Shown in pieces: positions 1-12,014 of a stretch of 64,000 bases of DNA. Source of the stretch: Sipunculus nudus. Taxonomy: Eukaryota; Annelida; Sipuncula; Golfingiida; Sipunculidae. The stretch is from positions 44,062,456 through 44,126,455 of the forward strand of contig CM049318.1 of assembly GCA_026874595.1 (NCBI GenBank). The letters run 5' to 3'. The number at the start of each line of letters is the position of its first letter. Within the stretch, counting starts at the first letter, position 1. The translations under genes were made by a program, and so were the position numbers. A model generated the notes under the pieces. The model did no database searches. It saw nothing but the letters and a program-made list of their open reading frames with translations, and was not told where the DNA came from.

Positions 1-2256
1 TATATTCATGAATGCATTCATGAATACATTTTGAAAGTATTTGCACTGGTATTCATATACTTTCATTTTTACCTGAATTCCAATTCTTTATGCAAGACAT
101 TTTATAATGGAGTACATATTAATATTCGTATTTAAATACAACTGCAAAGTTTTCCCACCATTACTGGCATTTATTCAGTTTTCACTAAACAATTATGTTG
201 AGAATCCAGAATATACAAAATTCACACATTTAAATTATGATCAAAAGACCTGGTTTTATGGCTTTTATTTATATTTTAAAAAAATGTAATATATTCATTT
301 TGGACTAATTTCACATCAATGTACACACTAGACACAGTAGGAATCTAGATTAATAATATCAACTGCATCTTTGTCTATCATTAATTTCCTTCATATGATC
401 CCTAATGATTAGTAATGAATAATATGATTTACTTTTTTATCATTAAAATTGAACTGAAAAATACCATAGGTGACTGCATGGTGTTATTTGGAGTACGTGA
501 CATTCTATCCATCGATACAAGATTCTTTTATCATCAGTAACTGCAAGTTGATTTCTTGTTATTATAAACTAACAAATTCTTTTTTATTTTTCTTTAATTT
601 GTTATTAAAAAAACATTAAAATTTATTAATTTATTGTTAATTGTTATGTTGTTGGTTAAAACTACTAGATGAGTTGGGTTGGACACCTGGATCAACTGTG
701 GCTGGCCATAAGCTGCCTATCTGCAACAGTGTATGGCTCGCCTCAAGCATGCATAATTTGCTGAAAGTTCAACAAGGTCAACATACAGGTGACTCAAGAG
801 GGGCTGGAGAGAGTTAAGGTCTGACATGGTCTCATAAAAACATTAATAAAAGCTACAATTTTTGGCCAATTTCTTTCAGCTTTCTAAACTAAAAAGCTGA
901 AATCCTTGTGTGCATGATATGAAAATTATATCAACCGTGCTCACAGGAAACAAATGTGCCATGGTCAAAGTTGGGCAAAATTTAAGGTACTTATTTTATA
1001 TTTATACTAATAACATATAAAATTTGAAAAATTCAGGACTAATTTGGGGTATTCAATTGAATCTTGATTAAATAATGTTACATCCCTGGCAAAAAAACTC
1101 TAGCTTCAGCAATCCCCTTGTTAAGGGAGTAAATATATTTCTTGATTTTTTACATAGTGCATTATGTTTGGGCCCATAACTTAAAACAATTACGCAATAC
1201 TGACATCATTTCTGGCATATGCATAGAGAATGTATAGAAAAATATGTATATTATATATGATTAAAGTCACATCAGTGGTTTTGATATTAGGCAGTCTTGA
1301 AGTGTAACAATGGGTTTTTAATGGAAAAATGAAGTTTTTCATTAATATCTCAAAGGTATTAAGTCCTAGTGACCAAATTCTTGGCATGGTAGGGAATTTT
1401 GGAGACATCTAATTGTATGCCAAATTTTAGGAACTGAGAGCTGTAGCTGGGGAGCTGAGCTCTTGCAAACTGCATAACACTAGCTTGATGTAAACAATTT
1501 GTTACATGGTGCTTGAAAACTTGAATAAAATCTACAGTTTTTGATCAACTGGTTTCAAATTTTTGGTGTTAACAGAAAAAATGCTAACAAAAACATGCTG
1601 AGAAAATTAAATCCACAGTACTTACAGTAAAAAAACGTGCCATGGTCAAAGTTGGGCAAAATTTAAGGTACCAATTTTTTATTTTTGTTAATATTTTAAA
1701 AAATTTAAAAGATTTTGATCTAATTTTGGGTATACAATTTAATTTTGATAAACTAAAGTTATATTACTGGAAAAAAAGTCCATAGCTTTAACAAGTTTTG
1801 TGTTAAGTGATCAAATATCTTTCCTGATTTTTTACAAAATGCATTATGTTTGGGGCCATAACTTTTTTAAATTATATAATACAGACATAATTTCTGGCAT
1901 GTACATAGGAACTATATAGAAGAATATTTATGGTAAATATGAGGGAAAACAGATGAGTGGTTTGGATATTAGGCAGTCCTGAAGTGTGAAAATAGGTTTT
2001 TAATAAAAAATTGAGGTTTTTCCTTAATTTCTCAAAGGAACGAAGTCGCAAAGACCCAGTTTTCGGCTTGGTAGGAGATCTTGGGGACATCTAACATTAT
2101 GCTGAATTTTGGATTCCTAGGTCTTACGGTTTCAAAACGTGCCACATCTACGGACGGACGGACGGACGGACGGACGGACGGACGGACGGACAGACGGACG
2201 GACGACGGACAATGGACCACGACTATAGCTCAGATGACTTATAGTCAGCTGAGCTA
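1..2256 (+). mobile_element. Family A element (2.6-kb type), left part cut by window edge
   Basis: Collinear with 5266-7498. It holds the 24-bp internal palindrome (3-26), two diverged copies of a ~690-bp module that begin with a CGTGCCATGGTC block (near 955 and 1647), a (GGAC)n tract (2152-2205) and the terminal hairpin at 2226-2256. The hairpin has 14-base arms with one mismatch and a 3-base loop, and the right arm ends GTCAGCTGAGCTA. The small ORFs here translate repeat DNA and look like no known protein. Confidence 0.85.
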
Positions 2257-2514
2257 ATAAAAAATTGAGGTTTTTCCTTAATTTCTCAAAGGAACGAAGT
2301 TGCAAACACCCAGTTTTCGGCTTGGTAGGAGATCTTGGGGACATCTAACATTATGCCGAATTTTGGATTCCTAGGTCTTACGGTTTCAAAACGTGCCACA
2401 TCTACGGACGGACGGACGGACGGACGGACGGACAGACGGACGGACGGACAGACGGACGGACGACGGACAATGGACCACGACTATAGCTCAGATGACTTAT
2501 AGTCAGCTGAGCTA
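2257..2514 (+). repeat. Tandem second copy of the A-element right end
   Basis: The last ~250 bp of the preceding element (from the TTGAGGTTTTTCC block near 2013) is repeated here, including the (GGAC)n tract and hairpin (2484-2514). The element therefore has two right ends in tandem. The copies differ mainly in microsatellite length. Confidence 0.85.
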
Positions 2515-2845
2515 ATAATACAGATGGCACCACCAGTCTACAGGAACTGATGGAACACCTCTTGATCAATATGTATGCCAAAAATCATGACCATCAGTGT
2601 TGTAGTTATTGAGATGTTGCAATTTGTTTTTTATCAAATTTTCCATTATTCTTTGGGGTAATTAGGAGCCCAACAGCTCAAAGGATATATGTAACAGAGA
2701 CCTTATTTCAGGTTTCCATGAAGACTTTTCATAGGTCTCTCACTGTGTGAGGAATGAAGATTCTAGGTCCAGTCTTTACAATTTGTGCCCTGTTGACAGG
2801 TGTTCACAGTTTTAAAGGTCTCAAAAATAGAGAAAACAATTCGTA
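2515..2845 (+). repeat. Single A-family ~338-bp unit
   Basis: Begins CAGATGGCACCACCAGTC and ends in the TCTCAAAAATAGAG and ATTCGTAA tail typical of the A tandem unit. It lacks the microsatellite and hairpin because the next left end (AACAAGGGACC) is inserted in its A-rich tail. Confidence 0.8.
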
Positions 2846-4869
2846 AACAAGGGACCTATGGGTCACGGCACTCAGCTGTTATATATGATTAAAAAATATG
2901 ATTTAGAAATGAGGCACATGCTGGTTTTATGTGGTAAAAAAATAAGCTGTATTATGAGTTGTTGTTGTTAAGCTTATGTATGATTTTGATAGTACCTTTG
3001 GAGACAGGGAAGAGGATTGATTTCATTTATTTTATTAACAAATGGAGTGCTATTGTCACACAGATTTTGACTTGGCCATATAACTTATAAGCAGAACATA
3101 TAATATAAGAGTTTAACTATTTATTAAAAAAATTTACAAATATTGTCCCAAATATAATTTTTTATTAAAAATAATAAGAGAATCGTATGATTTTTTAAAA
3201 TAAAATATAACTGAAGTGATTATTAAAATAATATTAAAGAATATATTCATGAATGCATTCATGAATACATTTTGAAAGTATTTGCACTGATATTCATATA
3301 CTTTCATTTTTACCTGAATTCCCATTCTTATGAAGGATGAGGGGCTTGACACCCATGAAGTGATCACATGGTGCCCATGAAGTGTTCACATGTCACCCAT
3401 GAGGTGATCACATGCCATGTGCTTGGCTGCACTGATTGAACTCTTAACCTATATCTGGCTGCACTGAATGAACTCTTGATCTGTTCCTAAATCTGAAACA
3501 GTTGGCAGTTTCTCAACCTATTTAAAGATACAGATTCAATCTTGGCCTGGTATATGTGTTTACACATACTGAAAGACTTTGGTTAAAATTTCTTTTTTCA
3601 AGCCGACATATTCATAAACTTTTTATCAAAATATCTAGAATAATAAAAGGTGCAGTACTTTCATTGTTAAAGGTCCAATAGTTCTGCCAAAAATCATTCT
3701 AGTAAACTTGAACAAAGGCCACCTAAGAATAATTTTTGTGCAATGTTACAGAAGATATAATTGAAATAATAATTTTGTAGAAGAACACTATTGCAGTCCT
3801 CAGTTTGAAAAAGACATAATAATGGCCATAAGACCAACTTAAGCCTATCACGACTCAACCAAAAATCAACAAACTCAGTATATTCTGATATGATTGAAAG
3901 AACCATGTCCTAGGATAATTCTTTTAAAAAATTTGAACAAATCAACTTGACAGTTTCATCATTTAGCTGAAAGAGGCTAAAATTATGAGGTTTTTTGCCC
4001 ATAAAAAACAGGTCAATGTAGGTGGCACCACCAAATCTACAACTTCAAATATGAGTCATGTGACCACTATTTGCACAATACCTGGTAATGCTAGCTTCTG
4101 TCATTTCTGAGAGTACTATGTCAGTATGCCTACTTGGCTGAATGACTGTTCAAATTTGTGTAACTCCACTAAAAGTCATCAAATACAAACCATTTGAACA
4201 AACTTGTGAGGGCTTGCCTCTGGGATCCTTTAAGTAAAATATTTAACAATTTGGCTGGACCGTCTACAAGAAGACGACTTTTAAAATATTGTCAGCTTTT
4301 TCCTTATAAAATCTAAGTAAATGCAGATAGCAAAAAAATAAGCTGAATCCCACAAAATTTGATATGTGACAGATTATTGCATAAAATCTGGGAATGGTAG
4401 CTCCTGCTATTCCTGAGAAATTATGGATTAATGTACAGATGACCAATGAACCCCGTACAAAAATAGGTCAATTCAGGTGGCGCCACCAATACCTGAATTT
4501 CATATATGACTCATGTGACCAACACTGGCAAAAAATTTGGTGATGATAGCTCTGGCTGTTTCTGAGACTGTCATTTAAGTATGATTTTTTGGACAGATGA
4601 CTAAGTTTAACTTCCTGAACAAAATTGAGGGAGATGGTATAAAAGATTATTTCTGTGAAATATTGAACAATTTGGCTTGAGTGTTTTGGAGGAGAAGTAG
4701 TTTTATAGGTTTTTTTAGCTTTTTCTCTATAAAATTTAAGAAAATTTTCAGATGGCTAATTTTTTGCATTAAATTTCATGGTGCTAGCTCCAATCATTTT
4801 CAAAATAGTATGGGTAAACGTACAGAAGACAAACCCCACCACACCATCGCATTAGTTCACAGGTTTATT
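2846..4869 (+). mobile_element. Chimeric element: A left end, B body and right end
   Basis: 2846-3333 matches the left part of the 2.6-kb A element (AACAAGGGACCTATGGGTC, arm CTCAGCTG, 24-bp palindrome at 3244-3267). At about 3334 it switches to B-family sequence collinear with 21365-22846, starting with the GGTGATCACATG repeats. It ends with a diverged B right end (CACAGGTTTATTA). GGTGGCGCCACC lies at 4476-4487. Confidence 0.8.
3340..3415 (+). repeat. GTGATCACATG short tandem repeat
   Basis: Three units of ~22 bp (CACCCATGAAGTGATCACATG and variants). The same array has one unit at 21380, four at 26967-27062 and five or six at 39567-39676. Confidence 0.8.
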
Positions 4870-7498
4870 AACAAGGGACCTATGGGTCACGACGCTCAGC
4901 TGTTATATATGATAAAAAAATATTATTTAGAAATGAGGCACATGCTGGTTTTGTGTGGTAATAAATATAAGCTGTATTATGAGTTGTTGTTGTTTAGCTT
5001 ATGTATGATTTTGATAGTACCTTTGGAGACAGGGAAGAGGATTGATTTCATTTATTTTATTAACAATTGGAGTACTATTGTCACACAGATTTTGACTTAG
5101 CCATATAACTTATAAGCAGAACATATAATATAAGAGTTTAACTATTTATTAAAAAAAATAACAAATATTGTCCCAAATATAATTTTTATTAAAAATAATA
5201 AGAGAATCATATGATTTTTTAAAATGAAATATAACTGATATGATTATTAAAATAATATAAAAGAATATATTCATGAATGCATTCATGAATACATTTTGAA
5301 AGTATTTGCACGAGTATTCATATACTTTCATTTTTACCTGAATTCCCATTCTTTATGCAAGAAATTTTATAATGGAGTACATAATCATATTCGTATTTAA
5401 ATACAATTACAAAGTATTCGCACCATGTCTGGTATTTATTCAATTTTCACCAAACAATGATGTTGAGAATCCAGAATATACAAAATTCACACATTTAAAT
5501 AATGATCATAAGTACCTGGTTTTATGGCTTTTATTTATATTAAAAAATAACTGTAAAAAATTCATTTTGGACTAATTTCACATCAATGTACACACTAGAC
5601 ACAGTAGGAATATAGATTAATATTATCAACTGCATCTTTGTCTATCATTAATTTCCTTCATATGATCCCTAATGATTAGTAATGAATAATATGATTTACT
5701 TCTTTATCATTAAAATTGAACTGAAAAATGCCATAGGTGACTGCATGGTGTTATTTGGAATATGTGACATTCTACCCATCGATACAAGATTCTTATATCA
5801 TCAGTAACTGCAAGTTAATTTCCTGTTATTATAAACTAACAAATTCCTTTTTTATTTTTCTTTAATTTGTTATTAAAAACCAATAAAAATTTATTTATTC
5901 ATTGTTTATTGTTATGTTGTTGGTTAAAACTACTAGATGAGTTGGGTTGGACACCTGGATCAACTGTGGCTGGCCATAAGCTGCCTGGATTCCTGTATGC
6001 CTCGCCTCAAGCGTGCATAATTTGATGAAAGGTCAACAAGGTCAACATACAGGTGACTCAAGAGGGGCTGGAGAGAGCCAAAGTCTGACAGGGTCTCATA
6101 AAAAACATTAATAAAAGCTACAATTTTTGGCCAATTTCTTTCAGCTTTCTAAACTAAAAAGCTGAAATGCTTATGTGTGCATGATATGAAAATTATATCA
6201 ACAGTGCTCACGGGAAACAAACGTGCCATGGTCACAGTTGGGCAAAATTTAAGGTACTAATTTTATATTTATACTAAATAAAATTTGAAAAATTCAGAAC
6301 TAATTTTGGGTATTCAATTGAATCTTGATTAAATAATGTTACATCCCTGACAAAAAAATCTCTAGCAATGCCCTTGTTAAGGGAGTAAATATATTTCTTG
6401 ATTTTTTACAATGTGCATTATGTTTGGGCCCATAACTTAAAACAATTACGCAATACTGACATCATTCTGGGATGTGCATAGAGAATGAAAAATATGTATA
6501 TTGTTTATGATTAAAGTCAGATCAGTGGTTTTGATATTAGGCAGTCTTGAAGTGTAACAATGGGTTTTTAATGGAAAAATGAAGTTTTTCATTAATATCT
6601 CGAAGGTATTAAGTCCTAGTGACCAAATTCTTGGCATGGTAGGGGATTTTGGAGACATCTAACTGTATGCTGAATTTAAGGAACTTAGAGCTGAAGCTGG
6701 GGAGCTGAGCTTTTGCAAACTGCATAACACTAGCTTGATGTAAACAATATGTTACAAGGTGCTTGAAAACTTGATTAAAATCTACAGTTTTTGATCAACT
6801 GGTTTCAAATTTTTGGTGTTAACAGTTGAAATGCTGACAAAAACATGCTGTGAAAATTAAATCCACAGTACTTACAGGAAAAAAACGTGCCATGGTCAAA
6901 GTTGGGCAAAATTTAAGGTACCAATTTTTTATTTTTATTAATATTTTAAAAAATTTAAAAGATTTTCATCTAATTTTGCGTATACAATTTAATTTTGATT
7001 AATTAAAGTTATATTACTGGAAAAAAGGTCCACAGCTTTTACATTTTTTGTGTTAAGTGATCAAATATCTTTCCTTATTTTTTTCAAAATGCATTATGTT
7101 TGGGCCAAGAACTTTTTTAAATTAAATAATACAGACATAATTTCTGGCATGTACATAGGAACTATATAGAGGAATATTTATGGTAAATATGAGGAAAAAC
7201 AGATGAGTGGTTTTGATATTAGGCAGTCCTAAAGTGTGAAAATAGGTTTTTAATAAAAAATTGAGGTTTTTCCTTAATTTCTCAAAGGAACGAAGTTGCA
7301 AAGACCCAGTTTTCGGCTTGGTAGGAGATCTTGGGGACATCTAACATTATGCCGAATTTTGGATTCCTAGGTCTTACGGTTTCAAAACGTGCCACATCTA
7401 CGGACGGACGGACGGACGGACGGACGGACAGACAGACGGACGGACGACGGACAATGGAGCACGACTATAGCTCAGATGACTTATAGTCAGCTGAGCTA
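4870..7498 (+). mobile_element. Complete family A element, 2.6-kb type
   Basis: Left end AACAAGGGACC, with left arm GCTCAGCTG following the diverged palindrome. The right end is the (GGAC)n tract at 7401-7447 and the hairpin at 7468-7498 (right arm GTCAGCTGAGCTA). It contains the 24-bp palindrome (5268-5291) and two ~690-bp internal modules. It is near-identical by eye to 56251-58860. No Rep/helicase ORF, so non-autonomous. The structure fits a Helentron-associated element (HINE): inner left arm, terminal right arm, 3' hairpin, no target duplication. Confidence 0.85.
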
Positions 7499-8544
7499 AA
7501 AATTAATACAGATGCATATTGAATGCAAAATTATAATACAGATATATCTCACTGATGGCAAAATCTTGAATTAATTTGACTATGAATACCAATTATTTAT
7601 AATCCATGTACAGCCATCTTTATATACCATCAGAGAGCTGTATAGCTGTGATTGTAAACATTGCCTGGCATGAGGAATATCTAAAAATCATAAATCTACA
7701 TTTTTTAAAAGCTTTTAAAAAACATTCTTGTCAATATTAACCATAGATAACCTGAAATCTAAATGTCTAGAGGCATGATGTAATAAATGCTGATAAACTG
7801 ATGCCAGTCTAGATGTATCTAGATGTATCGGAGTATCTGCTTCACACAGCTAACATATATGGTAAAATGACTCAATTGAACCTTTATAATTCAGCCAAAA
7901 TTCATTCTTTGGAACCATAAAAGACAATTATTATAAGAATTATTCAGGGGATTATTCTTGTAAAATATTAAACAAATTGGCCTCAGTAGGGTCAGTCAAA
8001 AAAATTTTTACAGGTTTATAACTCATATGGGAAAATACAGCAAAATGGCTAAGTTAAGCTTCCCATAACTCAGCCAAAAGTCACTGAACTGAGACCATTT
8101 GAACAAACTTGAATTATCAACATCTAAGGATAATTAATGTGTGATATTTAAGAATTTGGCCCAGTGGTTTTTGTTGAGAAGATTTTTTTAGCCACTTAGC
8201 TAAAATGGGCTGCTATGTCATATGACTAAATTCAGCTTCCCATAACTTAGCCAAAAGTCACTGAACTGAGACCATTTGAACAAACTTCAGAAAGCACTAC
8301 CCTAGGATCATTTCTGTGCGATATTATTTTATAGCTTTTTCCCTATAAAATCTAAGAAAATGCAGTTAGCCAAAAAATAAGCAAAATCCGATAGAGTTTT
8401 TTAGATGACTAATTTTATGCATAAAATTTGATGATGCTAATTCTTGCGGTTTTCAAGATAGTATAGGTTTACGTACAGACGCAGGCCGACCGCCGACGGA
8501 TGCCGGACGACGCCACACCATCGCATAAGCTCACTGGTTTGCTA
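7499..8544 (+). mobile_element. Family B element with an alternative left boundary
   Basis: Starts directly after an A right end with TTAATACAGATGCATATTG, the same start as the B copy at 22847. It ends with CCATCGCATAAGCTCAC and TTTGCTA, a B-type right end, preceded by GACGGATGCCGGACGACG. It lacks the usual AACAAGGCCT left end. Internally it carries three diverged repeats of a ~180-bp segment marked by CAGCTTCCCATAACT. Confidence 0.75.
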
Positions 8545-9275
8545 AAAATAAATGTAATATATTCATTTTGGACTAATTTCACATCAATGTACACACTAGA
8601 CACAGTAGGAATCTAGATTATTATTATCAACTGCATCTTTGTCTATCATTAATTTCCTTCATATGATCCCTAATGATTTGTAATGAATAATATGATTTAC
8701 TTTTTTATCATTAAAATTGAACTGAAAAATACCATAGGTGACTGCATGGTGTTATTTGGAATACATGACATTCTATCCATCGATACAAGATTCTTATATC
8801 ATCAGTAACTCAAGTTAATTTCCTGTTATTATCAATTAACAAATTCCTTTTCTATTTTTCTTTAATTTGTTATTAAAAGTCAATAAAAATTTATTAATTT
8901 GATACAAGATTCTTATATCATCAGTAACTCAAGTTAATTTCCTGTTATTATCAACTAACAAGTTCCTTTTCTATTTTTCTTTAATTTGTTATCAAAAATC
9001 AATAAAAAATTATAAATTTATTGTTTATTGTTATGTTGTTGGTTAAAACTACTAGATGAGTTGGGTTGGACACCTGGATCAACTGTGGCTGGCCATAAGC
9101 TGCCTGGCTGCCCCACTTAATGCCTCGCCTCAAGCATGCATAATTTGCTGAAAGTTCAACAAGGTCAACATACAGGTGACTCAAGAGGGGCTAGAGAGAG
9201 CCAAGGCCTGACATGGTCTCATAAAAACATCAATAAAAGCTACAATTTTTGGCCAATTTCTTTCAGCTTTCTAAA
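8545..9275 (+). mobile_element. Internal fragment of a 2.6-kb A element
   Basis: Collinear with 283-890. It contains a local ~120-bp tandem duplication (about 8781-8898 and 8899-9008), marked by two copies of GATACAAGATTCTTATATC. Both ends are missing. Confidence 0.75.
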
Positions 9276-9404
9276 CTAAAAAGGTCTCTCAATGTGTCAA
9301 GAATTAAGATTCTAGGTCCAGTCTTTACGATTTGTGCCCTGTTAACAGATGTTCACATTTTTAAAGGTCTCAAAAATAGAGAAAAAAATTCGTAAAAAAT
9401 TTAA
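9276..9404 (+). repeat. Tail of an A ~338-bp unit
   Basis: Matches the end of the A tandem unit (GATTCTAGGTCCAGTC, TCTCAAAAATAGAG, ATTCGTAAAAAATT). The next left end is inserted in its A-rich tail. Confidence 0.7.
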
Positions 9405-11304
9405 AACAAGGGACCTATGGGTCTCAACGCTCAGCTGACGTTAACCTTGAAGGTAAAAATCTGAAATAATATCAAATGGAGATAAAGTGTAAGAGGAAGA
9501 GGTAATAAAGGCCATGGTTGGTTTATATGATTGGTTTGTATTGATGAGCAGGAAATTGTTGCAAAAAATATTTTGTGACCTGACCATGTGTTTCCTAATG
9601 TTGAAACTAAAGCATATGAGCAGTTTGTGAACAAATGATCTGTACTATTACCATGATCATTAATTGGTTTTTTGATTAACTGTTGACATTTCAGTAGTTT
9701 ACACATTTGTTCAATCGAATCTTTTTTTTTGTATAATATTATTAAATATATATGTATTTTTTTTATGAAATGTATACAGTTGAAATAGAGCTAATAAACA
9801 ACATAAAACAGGGCAAACAAAGCCTGATCTCAAATTCTGCTGAGGCAGGAAAATAATGAACAAATGTTTGTATTAAATCCATTTTTTTTATCACATCAAT
9901 TATTTTCTAATTTAAGTTTATATTTCTATACATTTCCAATTTAACATATATATCTGAATATAAAAGTTGATTCATAATTCTCAATTGCATCATCATAAAT
10001 CTCAATCTTGTCAGATAACACCACATCATGCATACAAATGTTTATTTATTTTTTACCACAAAAATATATCTTTCAAATCTGCAAAACAATAAATATCTAA
10101 AAATAATACTTGATTTAGATTTCACAATTTTTAATTGTGTCTTTAATTATCCATAATGTGCTTCATATTTTATAATAATTTAAGCATACTGATGGGTTCA
10201 ATTATATTTGTTAAAATCATTTAAAAGAAATTTGATTTCTTTAAAAATGTTACATTACACAACATTGCATCTTCTTGATTACACCTTGAATTATTTTTTC
10301 AAGGAAAGTTTTTGCATATCGGAGTGGAAACAGCATTACAATTAAGGAGATACAGTGAAAACAATAACAATTAGTGCATAACACTTGGTGGGTTGGGTTT
10401 GCGGGGGTTGGGGGGGGGGGTGATTGGGGTGGTGATATGAGAATAACTGTACACCTGTCACAGCAGGGGATCTCCCCCAGTGACTGTAACAAATCAGAAA
10501 CCCTGGCATAGCTGACTTCCAGTGACCTGGAGTGGGACCCTGCATCTGTAATCAAAGCAAGTGACTACAGAAAAAAAATCAATAACTAGCTTAATTTTCA
10601 AGCTTTTATTTTCAAATTTCAGATTTAGACAAACTAAATATTTATGTTTACATGCTGTGAAAATTAAATCAATGGTGCTTACAGGAAAAAAACGTGCCAT
10701 GGTCAAAGTTGGGCAAAATTTAAGGTACTGAAATTTTTTTTATGCTAATAACTTAAAAAATTTACAAAATTCAGATCTAATTTTCGGTAAACAATTGAAT
10801 CTTAATTAAACATAGTTATATACTTGAGAAAATAGACTCTAGTTTCAAAATTTTTCATGTTAAGTGAGTTATTATTTTTCCTGATTTTTTACAAAGTCCA
10901 TTATGTTTGGGCCCATAACTTAAAGAATTTATAGTTTACAGACTTAATTTCTTGCATGTACATAGGAACAATATAGAGGAATATTTATGGTAAATATGAG
11001 GAAAAACAGATGAGTGGTTTTGATATTAGGCAGTCCTGAAGTGTGAAAATAGGATTTTAATAAAAATTGAGGTTTTTCCTTAATTTCTCAAAGGAACGAA
11101 GTCGCAAAGACCCAGTTTTCGGCTTGGTAGGAGATCTTGGGGACATCTAACAATATGCTGAATTTTGGATTCCTAGGTCTTACGGTTTCAAAACGTGCCA
11201 CATCTACGGACGGACGGACGGACGGACGGACGGACGGACAGACGGACGGACGACGGACAATGGACCACGACTATAGCTCAGATGACTTATAGTCAGCTGA
11301 GCTA
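9405..11304 (+). mobile_element. Complete family A element, 1.9-kb type
   Basis: The left end is AACAAGGGACC with CGCTCAGCTGAC as arm; the right end is (GGAC)n at 11207-11258 plus the hairpin at 11274-11304. The left third (TTAACCTTGAAGGTAAAAATC onward) is shared with fragments at 20.0, 47.7 and 55.6 kb. An 11-G run at 10410-10420 sits at the same place as the 16-G and 39-G runs at 24935 and 49247. No coding potential recognised. Confidence 0.82.
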
Positions 11305-11655
11305 AAAACAGGTGGCACCACCAGTCTGCAGGAACTGATGAAACTTCTCATGATCAATATGTATGCAAAAATTCATGACCATCAGTGATGTAGTTAATGA
11401 GATATTGAAGTTTTTGTATGAAATTTTGAATATTCTGGGGGTTGCTTTGGGGCCCCATAGCTCGAAGGATATGGGTAACAGAGACCTAATTTCTGGTTTC
11501 CAAGGAGATTTTTTATGGACCTCTCAGAATGTAAAATTACAAAATTCTAGGTCCAGCGGTTACAATTTGTGCCAGGTTAATGGACAGACGGACAGACGGA
11601 CGGACGGACAAAGAGTGATCGCTATAGCTCAGATGACTTACAGTCAGCTGAACTA
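11305..11655 (+). mobile_element. Single A unit with its own right end
   Basis: One ~338-bp unit, starting CAGGTGGCACCACCAGTC, followed by a short (GGAC)n tract (11581-11610) and the terminal hairpin (11625-11655, right arm mutated to GTCAGCTGAACTA). It is the shortest right-end module in the window. Confidence 0.8.
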
Positions 11656-12014
11656 AAAACTTAAGAGCATAAAACAAGGTTGAGTCCAGTGGCAGCTGGA
11701 CTATTACGCCCCCTTGTAAGGCTGTCCTGGAATATGCCCCAAGGCTGTGTTTACTTTGCAAGCTGTATGTGGTATGCAGTAAGCAGTAAGTGAAAAAGAT
11801 TTTTTCGCTCTAATGATTTTATCATTAACCATTTACCTGGCCTGCAGTATAGGCCCGCCGTATCGATTCTGAGTGGAGAACGGGATCCACATACCGCTTG
11901 TAGGTATAGCAACTACCAGAAATGGTTACCATGTTTCACATAACCAGTCCCATACCATGTTGTTTTACCCCCCTTCAAGTAAATGCCCTACACAGTTTTA
12001 TATCACATTCTGCA
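11656..12014 (+). repeat. Spacer with 28-bp repeat remnants
   Basis: Contains one to two copies (11701-11745) of the repeat CCCCCTTGTAAGGCTGT, which forms an array on the other side of the adjacent transposon (14131-14285). The rest (11760-12014) is unrecognised and less AT-rich, with no gene seen. Confidence 0.55.

Noticed and set aside
2032-2344. Minus-strand frames rich in Ser-Val-Arg-Pro repeats (also near 54822 and 58664)
   Set aside because: They are translations of the (GGAC)n microsatellite in A right ends, not proteins.
4681-5100. 139-codon plus-strand open frame
   Set aside because: It runs across the join between a B right end and an A left end; both halves are repeat sequence present elsewhere without the frame.
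10250-10555. Pro-rich minus-strand frames near G runs (also 49237-49533)
   Set aside because: Produced by the G homopolymer and its flanks, which vary among copies.
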